A DNA stretch of 64,000 nucleotides from contig NW_015439533.1 in the NCBI RefSeq assembly GCF_001577835.2, positions 308,494 to 372,493 of the forward strand, written 5' to 3'. The stretch comes from Coturnix japonica (lineage: Eukaryota; Chordata; Aves; Galliformes; Phasianidae). Made by a program: the position numbers and the translations under genes. A model generated the notes under the pieces. It saw nothing but the letters and a program-made list of their open reading frames with translations, made no database searches and was not told where the DNA came from. Below are positions 51,896 to 63,736 of the stretch, piece by piece (the stretch's first letter is position 1; each line of letters opens with the position of its first letter).

Positions 51896-51901
51896 TTTAT
51901 T
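51896..51901 (-). terminator. LBX2: LBX2 poly(A) signal
   Basis: TTTATT on + is AATAAA on -, 355 bp past the LBX2 stop. Other - strand TTTATT-type motifs lie at about 51970-51995. Confidence 0.55.
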
Positions 51902-52014
51902 CCACATATATACACGGGGCGGACCGGGGCCCGGCGGCGGCCGACGGACGGAGGGGGCGGGGGGGGGGGAAATAAAATTACAAGAAAACAGAAATAAAGA
52001 GGAAACAAAGAGGA

Positions 52015-52235
52015 CGGGAGCACCGCACCGAAACGCACCGAAACGCACCGAAACACCCCGAAACGCACCGAAACGCCCCGAAACGCCCCGAAACGCCCCG
52101 AAACGCCCCGAAACGCACCGAAACGCCCCGAAACGCCCCGAAACGCACCGAAACGCCCCAAAACGCCCCAAAACGCCCCGAAACGCACCGAAACGCCCCG
52201 AAACGCACCGAAACGCATCGAAACGCCCCGAGCGG
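52015..52235. repeat. LBX2: 10-bp repeat AAACGCCCCG in the LBX2 3'UTR
   Basis: About 21 tandem decamers (AAACGCACCG or AAACGCCCCG) directly after the LBX2 stop codon. In mRNA sense the unit reads CGGGGCGTTT. Confidence 0.93.
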
Positions 52236-52255
52236 CCGCCCCCCCCCCGTCCCTT

Positions 52256-55065
52256 TCAGGCCCCCACGTCGATCTCCTCCTCGGACAACTCCGCGGGGCC
52301 GGGGGGGGCCGGGGGCGGCTCCCGCAGCCGCAGCGCCTGCAGAGAGGCCACGTCTGCGCGCATCTCCTCCAGGTCGCGTTTGAGCTTGGCGCGGCGGTTC
52401 TGGAACCAGGTGATGACCTGAGCCGAGCTGAGCGCCAGGCGCTGCGCCAGTTGGTCGCGGTCGGCGGGGGACAAATATTTCTGGCGCACGAAGCGTCGCT
52501 CCAGCTCGAAGAGCTGCTGGTTGCTGAACGCCGTGCGCGACTTGCGGCGCTTCTTCGACGTCGGGCGCTGCGCGAGGGCGCTCAGAGGGTCCCGACCTGC
52601 GGGGGGAGGGGGGACACGGCGTCAGAACCGGCACCGAAACCGGGAGCGGCACCGGGAGCGGCACCGGGAGCGGCCCGCGGAGCGGATCGAGGCCGGCCCC
52701 GATTCGGCCGCGTGAAGCAGAAACAGGCCGGGCCGAGCATCGCGCTGCTAAACCGAGCCGAAACGTGCCGAGCCGAAACGTGCCGAGCCGAAACGTGCCG
52801 AGCGTTACAGCGCTGAGCCCAGACAAGAGTTACTCTGCCGAGCCGGGCCGAACCGAGCCGAGCCATGTGCAACGTGCCGAGCGTTGCAGCGCTGAGCGCA
52901 GCCCAGCATTATATTGCCGAGCCGAGCTGACCCCGTCGTTACACTGCTGGGCTCGGCCGGGCCGGGCCTCATATTGCTGGCCCGAACCGTGCGGTGCGGA
53001 GCGTCCTTTTGTTGAGCTGAGCAGTGCCGGGCAAAGCCGAACCGAGCACTGGGTTACTGAGCCGAGCCAGACCGGGCCGGACCTCACAGTACTGACACGG
53101 GCCGTGCCGTGCCGAGCTTCGTATTGCCGAGCCGAGCACTGTATTGCTGACCCGGGCCGTGCCGCGCTGAGCATTGCGTCGCTGAGCGGAGCATTGCCGA
53201 GCCGAATCTTGCTCTGCCGAACCGGGCTGTGCCGAGCACTACGTTGCCGTGTCGTGCCGTTCCGTGCTCGGTCCCGGTCCCGGCCGAGGCCCCGCTCGTA
53301 GCACCGCACGGAGCTCCGTTCCGCCGCACACCGGTCCCGGCCGCCGCCCCGCGCAGCCCCGGCTCTGCCCGCGGGCTCCGCTCCGGTTCCTCCCGCGGGG
53401 CCGCCCCGCTGCGGGCCGGGCTCGGCGCGGTGCCGGTGTCGGTGCTGCCCGGGGGCTCCGCTCCTGCGGCCTCTCGGAGCTCCGCGTCCCGAGCGCTCCG
53501 CTCCGTTCCGTGCCGTCACCGCTCCCGACTGCGGCGGAGCTCCGAGCCCCGGCCCGTCCCGGAGCTTCGGTGCGCCGTGAGGAGCTGAGCGCTGCCGCTC
53601 CGCGCTCCGAAATGGCTCCCACCGGCCCGGTCCGCCAGCGGCTCCGAACGGCCCCGAAGCCTTTTTGCTGCCCCGCCGCGCCCCGCAGCGCCGAGCCGAG
53701 GCCGTCCGGAACGGCTCCGTCCGTGTGTCCGCCCGAGCCGTATTCGTTCGTTGCCGAAAGGGGCCCGAGGCGGTCCCGGTTCTGTCCGTGAGGCGGTCCC
53801 GGTTCTGTCCGTGCGTCCGTCCCGGTGGTTTTATTGCCCGACCCGTGGCCGCTGTCCGCGTAACGATCGTTTCGTTTTCAGCGCCCGCTGCGGTGCCGCT
53901 CCGTGCTCGGCTCCCTCCGCTAATTACGGGAGCTCCGATCGGTCCCGCCGTGTCCCCGAGTCCGTTCGGTAACGGCGTGTCTCGTTAATCGCCGACGCAG
54001 CGATGGCTCCGGGCTGCGGCCGCGCGTCCGCCCGGCTGCGGGAGTTCCGCGTTCGTTCGGGAGTCCCGAGCGGTCCCGGTCCCAGCGCTCCGGGCGGCGG
54101 TCTCCGTTTGTCGCCCGTCCGTCTGTCCGTCCGCGCAGCGATTTTAGTTAAGCTCAGAACGGCGCCGCGTTCCGGATCCGTTCGGTACCGGCGGCGGTCG
54201 GGCGGGGCCGCCCGGAGCGTTCGGAGGAGCCGCGGCCGGGCCGGGGCTGCGCGAAGCCGCTGCGGATCCGTTCCGGGGGATCGGGAGCCGTTGGGCCTTC
54301 GCGGCGCAAACGGGATTTCTGCGGTAGGAGCGCGGATGGCGGCGGGGCCCGGCGGGTGGGAGCGACCCGAAGCGGGGAACCGAACCTGAGCCCGGAATGC
54401 GGGAAAAACGAGGCGCGGCGGCGGCTTTCGTTGAGCGATTTCGTTACCGACGGAGCGATCCGAGCCCGCTCCGCCCGGCGCTCGGTAACGGATCCGCGGC
54501 TGCCGAGGGGCCGCCGCCTCCGGCGAAGCTCCGGTGCCACGATCCGGCGCTCCCGGTATCGTGGGCGGCGACACTCGGCCCGGCGGCGGCTCTCCCCGCT
54601 CGGCTCCCGGTAACGGCTCTCCGCCAGCGCCGGTCCCGGGGCGGCCCCGACTCCGACTTACCGGAGCCGGGCGGCAGGAGAGCGGAGAGCCCCGGCCCCG
54701 CGCACCTCGCCCCGCCGCCGCCCCCCGCGCTCCGGTGCGCACCTGCCCCGCGCCCCGCCCGTACCTTCGGCCGCCTGCAGCACGCTGACTTCCAGCCCGC
54801 GGAACGTCTTACTGGCGAGCTCCTCCAGCGCGCAGAGCGGCGACGACGGGGCGGTGCGGGGCGGTGCGGGACCCGCCGGCTTCTCCGGGATCCGGGCCGG
54901 GGCAGCGCCGGGCGCGGGCGGGGAGGGCCGGGCGAGGATGTCCTCGATGCCGAACGGCGTCAGCGGTTTGTTGCAGTGCGCGGCCGGCGGCAGCTGCTCC
55001 AGCGCGGCCCGGCGTCGTTCCTCGGGCAGCGGGGGACTCGCGGCCGCCTCCCGCGCCGAGGTCAT
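52256..55065 (-). CDS. LBX2: Ladybird homeobox 2 (LBX2) transcription factor
   Basis: Two exons: 55065-54765 and 52596-52256; phase 1 at the junction; about 213 residues (human about 198). The N-terminal [10 protein letters not shown] is the eh1-like repressor motif of LBX proteins. [28 protein letters not shown] is the second family block. The homeodomain (about 114-173) contains [39 protein letters not shown] and [16 protein letters not shown], with Q50 and N51 in helix 3. The acidic C-terminus ends SEEEIDVGA. The single intron of 2.2 kb sits just before the homeodomain exon, as in LBX1. LBX2 is a nuclear repressor in muscle and sensory development. Location beside TTC31 matches human. The sequence is closer to LBX1 than human LBX2 is. 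Confidence 0.95.
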
Positions 55066-55560
55066 GGCGCGGCCCGGGGGCCGCCCGGTGCTGCCGGGGC
55101 CGCTCAGCGACTCGCCCGCCTCATGCTGCCGGGGGGCGGCGGCGGATCGCGCCTCGCCGCCGCTGTCCCCTCCCGCGCATCGGCGGCCCCGCGACGGCCG
55201 GCGCTTAAAGGCCCGGTGGCTGCCCGCCCCCTCGGCGGGGGCACGGCGGCGGCGGCGGAGCGCTCGGCCTCGCGGCGCCGAGAGCGGGCACGGAGCTCCG
55301 GTGCGGCGGCCTTAAAGGCGCGGGGCCGGGGCGGATAACGGGGCGCCGGCGGGGGGAGGAGCCGCGGGGGCGGAGGTACGGAGGTGGGGTGGAGGGGGCG
55401 GGGGGGGGGTCCGCACCGCTCCGGCCCCGGGAGGGGGCGGCCGTGGGGGGATCGGGACTCCCGCACCGGGCCGCGGCACCGCGCCTCCTCCCGCGCCCGG
55501 GGTTAAGGGCTCCTCGGCCCCCGCTGCCCCCCCCAACTCCCCGCCCCCGCGCCGGCCCGG
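55066..55560 (-). promoter_or_regulatory. LBX2: LBX2 upstream CpG island
   Basis: Extremely CpG-rich sequence upstream of the LBX2 start codon with TTTAA-type patches (complement of GCTTAAAGG near 55203 and CTTAAAGG near 55311) that could act as weak TATA elements. No coding exon. Confidence 0.45.
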
Positions 55561-56275
55561 CGGGTTTTGCCGTCGCAGAAATTTATTATCTCCCCTGCTC
55601 CAACCCGCCCATAAAAGCCCGGGGCCGCCGCGTCCTGGCAGTGATTAGGGCCGCTCCGGTTTTGGGTTTCAGAGCGCGGCCCGACCGTAAACCCGCGGTA
55701 CAAATCGCGCCGCGATCCCGACCGCTCGTAAAGGCGCGGGGACGGCCGCACACGCAGGTGAGCCCGCACGGCGCCGGCACCGGCACCGCAAACCGCCATT
55801 GGGACACGGAGCGTCCCGCCAGCCTCGTCCCATCCCGCCACGTCCTCACGGCGCGTCTCCGGCGGAAGGGGCCGGGGGGGGGGGTACGTGCTGTGGGGTC
55901 CGCGGGAATGAGGGGGGGGGTCGGAAATGGGACGTTCCGGGGGAGCGGGGGGAGAACGGAGCTCTGCAGCTTTGCGGGGCTGCGCGGGGTCAGGCTGTGA
56001 CCCAACGGCTTTGGGGACCTTTGGGGGGCGTCACATCGCGCCGTGCCCACAGCGGGGCGGGGGGGACCGCGGCGACGACGGAAAGTGAATGTGCGGGAAG
56101 GGAGCGGGGGGAGCAGGTGCAGGGGGACCCGCGTGTGTCGGTGCTGTTGGGGGGGGGGAGCGAGCGGGGGGGCGGCTGCCGATGTTGCTGACAAAGGCAG
56201 AATGGCATCCATTTGTTGGAAACTGTAGCTAGACAAACCCAATGTTGACATTTCCCAGCAGCCGGAGCCATGAAA
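55561..56275. other. Intergenic sequence with two candidate regulatory islands
   Basis: 55565-55615 holds GAAATTTATTATC and CCCATAAAAGC. 56175-56275 is a low-repeat island with GTTGCTGACAAAGGCAG, CATCCATTTGTTGGAAAC and CCCAATGTTGACATTTCC. Neither has coding potential; both look like the conserved elements that surround developmental homeobox genes. Confidence 0.35.
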
Positions 56276-56278
56276 GCC

Positions 56279-56332
56279 GGGGGCGGAGGGGGGGGGGGGG
56301 GGGGGAGGGGGGGGGGGGGGGGGGGGGGGGGG
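56279..56332. repeat. Poly-G tract with few interruptions
   Basis: About 54 bp consisting of G with three A. A strong quadruplex candidate. Its length is probably uncertain in the assembly. Confidence 0.85.
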
Positions 56333-57126
56333 TTGGATTGGCAGCGCCGCTCGGAGCGACATGGAACCGATGTCGGAGGGGTTTGAACGTGGCTCCGGGG
56401 AAGACCCCGCGCGGAGCAGACGGGAGAGCCCCGCGACCCCCCCCCCCGTGCGCCCACCGCCGCCGTGTGCCCGTGGATGAGCCCCCCCCGGAGGGGCCCC
56501 GAGCACCGCCCCGCTCGCGCCCTCCTGGCCCCGCATTCGGTCCCGCAGGGCGGCTCGGCCCCGGCCCACGCGCCGCTCCCCTCCCCACCCGATGTCCCGC
56601 GACACGCAGGGGGAGTTGCCGCTCGGGGTTCGCTGCGGCCCCGCGACCCCGAATCCGCCCCCACGCAGCTCCATACGCTCCATACGGACCGGGGCCGTGA
56701 GGGCGGGGAGGTGCGGGGCAGGGGGACAGGGCCGGGCTCGGCAGTGGGGACGGGGCACGGCAGACCCCCCCGACAGGCACCGGGAGATCGCGGGTGGGAA
56801 ACGTCGGTCCCTGCTGCAGGGAACGAGATGGATGCGCCCCTCACCCCAAAGCGGGACACGGGCTGGGGGACACAAAGGGGGTCGGATCCGCGTTCCACCC
56901 ACGGCACGGGGGGGTTCCACCGAGTCGGGGCTGCGGGATGTGCCCGGTACGGAGCAAACGGCGGCAGCGTCGTGTCCGGCACGTCGGTCAGTGGGGCGGG
57001 ACTGCGGTGCCCCACTCAGCCCGTGGGTGCCCCCAGCGCGGCCTGGTCGGTCTGGGCTGAGCCCCACGCAGCCCGGAGCGGCTCCGAGTGCTGCAGCTCA
57101 GGGTCCGTGCGCGTGTATCGGGGTGT

Positions 57127-57165
<39 letters not shown>

Positions 57166-57410
57166 GGGTGCGCGACCACCCGTGGGTCCCTGCCCTGCTC
57201 GTGGCCCCCATCCCCCCTCAGCCCCATCCCGCCCCACACCCGCGGTAACGCGATTAGGGCCGGGCTGCGGGCGGCCCCTATAACTCGGTTACGCGGAGCC
57301 GGCCCCGATCCATTATTCAGCGGCTCCATCTCCGCGGCGCGGGGCCGTGACGAACCGCGCGGCGCTGATTCAATTACGGCCGCCCCCCCCCGCGGCTCCG
57401 AGCGCGCGGC
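56333..57410. other. GC-rich intergenic sequence including a (CA)n tract
   Basis: No supported gene. A (CA)17 dinucleotide run lies at about 57128-57162. Long open frames on both strands reflect base composition. Confidence 0.5.
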
Positions 57411-57485
57411 GCTTCGCACATGGAAATTGCTTGCAAATGAATTTCCCTTTAATAAGGGGAACGGAGCGATGCGAAATTAAACTGT
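57405..57485. promoter_or_regulatory. AT-rich island with octamer-like TTGCAAAT
   Basis: Contains ACATGGAAATTGCTTGCAAA, TGAATTTCCCTTTAATAAGG and GCGAAATTAAACTGTCAG. Octamer-, homeodomain- and MEIS-like motifs are clustered in 80 bp amid CpG-rich DNA. Enhancer role is inferred. Confidence 0.4.
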
Positions 57486-59240
57486 CAGCGGCGGGGGCGC
57501 GCGGGGCAGAGCCGGGGGAGCGGCGGGGCCGAGCGCGGGGCGGGGCGGGGGGGGAGACCCGACAATTACCGGCAATAAATAAACGCGGAGCGGCCGCGGG
57601 TTCCGCCCCCCAAAGGGCTGCGATGATGCGCCGGGGGGTCCGCGGGGATCCCCGTCCGGGTGTCGGCTAATGATGGATTCATTAACGCGCTGACCTCGCC
57701 GCGCGGCCTCACGGCTTAATTAAGCGGAGAGCCCGGGGGGGCCGGGGGGGGGGGCAGAGGCGAAGAGCAGGAGCGGGCAAAGGGCCGTGGGGACGAACGT
57801 GGGATGGGAGTGAGGGGTGTGTGCGGGGTGTGAGCGGGGGCTCCCGCAGGTGCGCAGCGCGGACACTCACGGAGCTGGACGTGGCCACGGCTCCGTGTGG
57901 GACCCCCCCCCCCCCCGGTGCCGTGGGGTCAGGGGGAGCCGTCGTCCCTCGGCCGCAGCTGCCGCCTCCCCCTGAGCCCCCCCCGCCTCCATATGGGCCC
58001 GGGCCAAACTCCAGCCAAATGGGCCGGGGGGGGGGTTGCATTTCAAAGCCTCCGGCTGTGAGCAAACGCCGCGCTCCCCCCGCGCCCCGCTGGCCCCGGG
58101 TCAGCGCGCGGCTACCGGGGACGGGCCCGGCCCTTTCCCAGGGGCGGTGTGACAGCGCCGGGCCCAGAGGGGCGGGATCGGGGAGGGGGGGCACCGGGGA
58201 TGGGCTCGGGCGTGATCCCCCCGCGAGGCTGGGGCTCCTTCCTGGGGATTACGGGGGGACTAAGGGGGCCGGGTGTCACCTACAGCCCCACGGTGGGACC
58301 GGGGGCCGAGGCAGAGGGGCTCCATAGGGCTCCGTAGGGCTCCGTAGGGCTCCATAGGGCTCCATAGGGCTCCATAGGGCTCCCGGCCCGGGGCGTCCCC
58401 GCGCTGCGGCAGCCACCAGCGGGGAGCGGGGGGTCCCCCCGAGGGCTGCGGGGTTGGGAGCTGCGACCCGCGGCCATGCGGATCCAATTAGGGCCGCGCG
58501 GGGGGACGCGATGAGGAAACGCTCCGTCTGAGGCGCTGACAGACCCGCGCAGCCCGAGATAAGGGAGTGCGGGGTGAAGGCGGAGGGCGATTCGAGCGGG
58601 GCGGGGGGGGGGAAATTCCGGGCTGCACGTGGGAAGGGGCCAGCGGCCAAGGGGGGATCCGGGCTCCCGTCCGGAGCCGGGGAACGGACGCCGCGTCGGT
58701 GCCCAACGAAGCGCGGGGCTCCCTCCTCCCTGCGGGACGCGCTGTGCGGGTCGGTCTCCGCAGGCCGCAGGGTCGCCTCGGGGCTCCGCTCACGGCGGGG
58801 CCTGGGGGGCTCTGCCCGCACCGCATCCCGCTCCCCGCCCTGCTGCCCCCGGGGCCAAGCGCAGGTGCCGCCCCGTGGGGTCCCTCCGTCGCTGTGACGG
58901 TGCCGTGGGAGGGGGCGCTGCGGCCGGGACCCATCCCCGCTCCGCCACGGCCGCGGAGCAGCAGAGGGAGGGACCACTCGTTCCCGGGGACGGGGTCGGG
59001 AGGTGCAGCCCGGAGCCCCCCCCCGCGTCCCCCCCCGCAGAGCACCGCCGTCACCCCGCGTCCTTCCCGGTCCCCCACGCGGGGCCGGAGAGCGGCGGGG
59101 CGCGGCCTGGGGAGCGATGAGGGGGATCCCCCCCCCCCCCCCCGGTGGGGGCGGCGGGGAGAAACGTCCCGGGGAGGAGAACCGTCCTGCGGGGCGCGGG
59201 GGGAGGACGCGTGGCGGCGGGGGGTGTCGCTGGGGGCCGC
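57486..59240. other. GC-rich intergenic sequence, no gene seen
   Basis: Includes a short element with GGCTTAATTAAGCGG (about 57713-57726, a perfect CTTAATTAAG palindrome) and AATGATGGATTCATTAACGC (57669 on), plus ten-bp AGGGCTCC(A/G)T repeats at 58318-58382. No exon is supported. Confidence 0.4.
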
Positions 59241-59249
59241 CACGCCGCG

Positions 59250-59330
59250 GGTCAGTGATATCATTAACCCCGACGAGGCAGCCGGGCCGCGCCGCAGCGA
59301 GGTTAATTAAAAAGAAAAGTTCAGGGGAAC
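59250..59330. promoter_or_regulatory. Candidate regulatory island with ATTA cores
   Basis: GTCAGTGATATCATTAACCC and GGTTAATTAAAAAGAAAAG lie in a low-repeat segment. Homeodomain-type cores; function inferred. Confidence 0.35.
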
Positions 59331-62300
59331 GCGGCAGCGGTGTCTTGGGGGGGGGGCGGCGCTGAGAGCGGGCGGGCGCGGTGCCGGGGGGGGGGGCGGC
59401 CATCGATCGTCCCCCAGCACGGCTGTCATTCAGCTCCGCGGGGCCGGCGGGGACGGGGAGCAACTGGGGCGGGACGGGGGGGCTGCGGGGTGTCCCCATC
59501 CCACGGCGCTGCCGATCCGCGGGGGGACAGGGGCTGTGCGTGACGGGGCGCTCTGCGGGGAGGGGCTCGGGCCGGGGGCTGCGCTGCTGCCTGCAGGGCA
59601 CGATCCGAGCCGCATCCTCGTCCCCATCCCCATCCCCATCCCCATCGCTGCCCACGGTCCCGCAGCCCCCACCACCCTCCAGCTGCGGAGCCGGGCAGAG
59701 CGTGGGGATGTTCAGGTCTCGGCTGTGGGCGGAACCCCCCCAACCCCGCTCTGTCCCGCACCCCCAGCCCCGCACGTTGCTCTGCGCGCCGCTGCGCGCA
59801 CACGGCGGGGAACGAGAGTGTCGGGAGCGGGGCCGGGAGCGAATCGGGGCGGGACTGCGGGCAGCTGCGGGTGCGGGGTCACAGTGTGCGCAGCCATCCG
59901 AGTGTGCACGGACACACTCAGACACACACACACACACACACAGATACACACACACACACACTGACACACTCAGACACACACACACACACACACACGAACG
60001 TCTGCTCCCCAGCGCTGGGTGCCGGTATCTGGGATTCTCGTTCTGTCTGTTCTGTGCTCAGAGCCGGGCTCAGGTCTCAGCCCGGGGATCCCCGCGTCCC
60101 CTGGCCCTGTGCCCCCCCCCCGCTCCCCGCGCTGCCGCCCCCCTAAATCAATTCTCGGGTTATTGAAACGCCGCGTCTCCGTCTGGCGGCTCATCGCGTG
60201 TGAGCCCGAATCATGGCGTGCGGCGGCTGCGCTGCTGCTGCTGCTCCATTGTGCACCCGCTGCGCTGCGGGCACGCGTGGGGCTGCGGGATGGGGGGGGC
60301 TGTGGGTTTGCGGTGCTGTGGGGTCGTGGGGTTGTGGGGCCGTTGTGCCCCCCCTTTGTATGTGGCCGGGATGTGGGGCTGCGGGGCCGTCCATCACGCC
60401 GCTCTCCGCAGCGGCGGCTCCAGAGCCAGGGGGGGTGGGACCGAGGACCCCGTGACACGCGGAGATCTGTCCCCGCACGCGGCCACGCTGCCCCCCGCTC
60501 CGTCCCCACCGTCCCACAGCCCTGATGTCTCCATGGGGCTCCTTTTCCTCCTCATATCCTCCGTGTGGGAGAATGGGGTGGGATGGGGTGGGGTGGGATG
60601 GGAGATGGGATGGAATGGAGATGGGGTGGGAAGAGAAAGGAATGCAAATGGGATGGAACGGGGGTGGGGAAGGGGGTAGGGATGGGGATGGGAATGGAGA
60701 TGGGGATGGGGATGGGGATGGGGATGGGGATGGAGTGGAGATGCGAATTGAATGGGGAATGAATAGAGATGGGATGGGGAAAGGAGTGGGACAGTCAGGG
60801 TCCACTGGGCAGGGCTGGGGGTCTGCACAGAGGTCAAGGCTGCAGGGCCGGATCCTTCACCAGCACGGGGTTGGCCGGACCCCACCTGCATCCTGGGCCG
60901 GGAGGATCGTGGGGCCATGGTGGCACAGCCCGGCACGGAACGGCCCAGCACAGCGCAGCGCCTGGCAGCGTCCTCACGCTCTTTGCCCCCATTTGGGCAG
61001 CACGGGCGGCCCCTGGCTGGGCAAGGAGGATGCAGGACAGACCGGGGCTAAGAATAGCGCCCGGCTGGGAACAGGAGCGGGAACGGGAGGAAGGATGGGG
61101 CTTCCTCTGCGACGGCTCTTCTTCCTCCCTTAAGCCGCTGCCATGTGGCACAGCCTCGCCCTGCGCCGGGTCGGGGACGGGGGGCAGCCTGGGTGGGGCC
61201 GTGGGGGGCGGCGGTTCCTGGACCAGGGGTCCCCCCGCTCCGCTGGGCCGCTCCCCGTGTGCTCAGCACCCCCTGCGCACCGCGGGGCATCGCGCGGCAG
61301 GACCCGCCGTGGGGCCGGAGCTGCCCGTGGGACGAACGTCCCGGCGCGATGATGCCGGGGGGGGGGGAGGCTGGGAGCGGAGGTGCGGGCTCCGTCCCCG
61401 CGTCCCCCCACCGCCCGGAGCGCCGTCCTGCTGGGCATGAGCCGTTCCGCTGGGACGGGGCTTCCTGCGGGGAAGGTGGGACAAGTGGGGCAGACAATAA
61501 ACCCAGGAAACGCTCTGAATAGCGAAGGTAACGGAGCCGGGAGCCCCCCGCGCTGAGTCACCGCGGAAGCGTCGGGCCCGGGCCGGGGGGAGCCTGAGGG
61601 GCTGCCCCGATCCCACCGCCCGAACCTCGGGGGGTTCCGAGCCCCGCACAGCGCTCACCGCTACCTGCTCGTCCCCGACGCCTGACCCCGCGGCCCCTCG
61701 TTAACCGCTGCCCGTTATTGCCCCCCGCCGCCCCGTGCCGGACGCTGACAGCCCCTGTCCGTGCCCCCGATCCCGCAGGGGGGTACAGGAGGGGTCTCCC
61801 CGAACCCCACGCGGGAGCTGCCCGAGTACAGGGCGGGTCCCCGGGCACCGGGCCGCTCTCAGTGCAGCGCGGGGCCCGGCGGTGCCCTCTGCGGGACCGG
61901 GGCTCACGGCCACGACCCCCCCCCGCGCCGAGTGATTTATGGGCGAGGAGAGCGCGCGGCGCAGACAGATCGGGCCATAAAAGCTCGGGGCAGGAAGTCT
62001 CGCCAACTTCAAAGGGCCGCGGCCACAACGACGGGGGCCGCCGGGTCCGGCGCTGCGGCGCGGGGCGATGGGGCCGTGGGTGGCGACCGACCCCACCGCA
62101 TCCAACGTGTCCCGCGTCCCGCGCCGGCACCGCAGCGTCCGTCCCGTGTGGGCGCCCCCCGCGTGCGTCCCGTGCGCGCAGCCCCTGCGCCCCCCGCGTG
62201 TCCCCGCTGCGTGCCCGGTGCGGGCGGTGCGGGGCGCAGCGCCGCTCTCGGCCATCGGAGCCCGGTGCGTCCCCCGCGCTCGGCGGCACGCAGGAAGGCA

Positions 62301-62800
62301 GGGCGGGGCGGCCGAGCAAACAAAGAGCCGGAGGAAACGCCGCCGTCCAAGATAAACCGGGGAAGGTGAGGGGGTGCCCTCCCGCCCCGCCGCCCCCCCG
62401 GAGCTCCCGCGCGGGGCTGGGACAGACGGGCCCGGAGGTGCCGGTCCCGGCGCCCCGTTTCCAGCTCTCCCCGCCCCCCGCCCGCATCTCCCGGGTTCGT
62501 CCCGCTCCGGGTCGGGGTCCCGGGTCTGGGGGCGGGGGGGGTCGAGAGTCCCGTGGATCCCACCCCTCCGCGCTGACGCCGTTCGCCGGGAGCGCTCAGA
62601 GCCGCGTTCCCACGCTCCTCGGCCGCGTCCCACGGGGCTGCGCGGCCCCTCCGTCCGCAGGAAGGTGCCCTTCCCCGGCCCCCCCCGCCCCGCATTCCTA
62701 CGTTGTCCCGGTGCCAGCCCCGTGCCCACAGCCCGGGGAAACGGGCGGGGAACTCGGCGGGGCCGCGCGGGACCCCCGGGCCGGGCACAGCGTGCGGACA
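59331..62800. other. Intergenic sequence with microsatellites, no gene seen
   Basis: Holds (CA)n-rich tracts at 59918-59998, GGGATGGGGATGG repeats at 60580-60760, and AT-richer patches at 60145-60175 (TAAATCAATTCTCGGGTTATT) and 61931-61985 (GATTTATGGGC, GCCATAAAAGC, Hox/CDX-like). Human PCGF1, TLX2 and DQX1 would be expected beyond LBX2, but none is visible. Confidence 0.45.
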
Positions 62801-62814
62801 CGGCGGAACCGCGC

Positions 62815-62945
62815 GGCGTCGTTTAAAGACGATCAGGCGGTGACAGGAATTAAATTGTGTTTTGATTTTCTCATTAGCCCGATCTGCGCCGCGCCTCGTT
62901 ACGGGGTAATTTCCCCGCTCCGACGTGACAGCTCATTCCCCCCGT
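62815..62945. promoter_or_regulatory. Candidate conserved element with TGACAG and ATTAAA/ATTAG motifs
   Basis: CGTTTAAAGACGATC, GGTGACAGGAATTAAATTG, TTTTGATTTTCTCATTAGCC and ACGTGACAGCTC form an AT-richer, repeat-free island. TGACAG matches MEIS/TGIF. Enhancer role is inferred. Confidence 0.4.
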
Positions 62946-63034
62946 GACAGCCGGGTGCCCGCGGGGGATGGACGCGTCTCCACGCGTGCGCCCGGGGTGC
63001 GCCGCCGTGCGGGATGAGAGCGGGGCGGCCCCTT

Positions 63035-63335
63035 TACACCCCAACACAACCCAACCCAACCCAACCCAACCCAACACAACCCAACACAACACAACACAAC
63101 ACAACACAACACAACCCAACCCAACACAACACAACACAACACAACACAACANACAACACAACACAACACAACACAACACAACACAACACAACACAACACA
63201 ACACAACACAACACAACACAACCCAACCCAACACAACCCAACCCAACCCAACCCAACACAACACAACACAACCCAACACAACACAACACAACACAACCCA
63301 ACACAACCCAACACAACATAACCCAACACAACCGC
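63035..63335. repeat. (ACAAC/CCAAC)n pentanucleotide array, about 58 units
   Basis: In-register pentamers ACAAC and CCAAC over 300 bp, with one ambiguous base at 63152. Confidence 0.95.
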
Positions 63336-63734
63336 CCCGCTCTGCCCCCGTCCTCCCGCAGGAGGCGCCGCCAATCCCGCTGTGTGCGGCGCTGTGTGCG
63401 GGAAGCCGGGCCGGCCGTGCGGGACCGTGCGGGTGGGGAGCGGGGAGGCACCGCAGCACCGGCACCGAGAGCTGCGGGACGGCACAGGACCCCGCCCTGT
63501 GCCTGTCTGTAGGATGGGGGGTGGGATGGGGACGGGCTCTGAGGGGGCTCCCGAGCACATGACGTGAGGTCTCTGTTGGGGGCCCGCGGCCCCACAGCCG
63601 CCCCCAAACCCCCACAGAACCCCCTGCACCACCCGTCAGATGCCCACCGTGCTGCAGGGAGGGGCAGTGAGTGCAGAGATGGGGGAGGGGGCAGCAGGAC
63701 GAGGTGCCCCAGGCCGTGGCTCTGCAGGAGCACT
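63336..63734. other. GC-rich intergenic sequence, no gene seen
   Basis: No motif or exon that can be supported. Confidence 0.4.
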
Positions 63735-63736
63735 GA

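Noticed and set aside
55586-57067. 493-codon open frame upstream of LBX2
   Set aside because: Spans the poly-G tract and candidate regulatory islands, has no recognisable domain, and codon content follows GC bias.
58276-59991. 571-codon - strand open frame
   Set aside because: Runs through CA microsatellites and decamer repeats; no domain or splice evidence.
63014-63615. QHNTT or CCVVL repeat proteins
   Set aside because: Translations of the ACAAC/CCAAC array.
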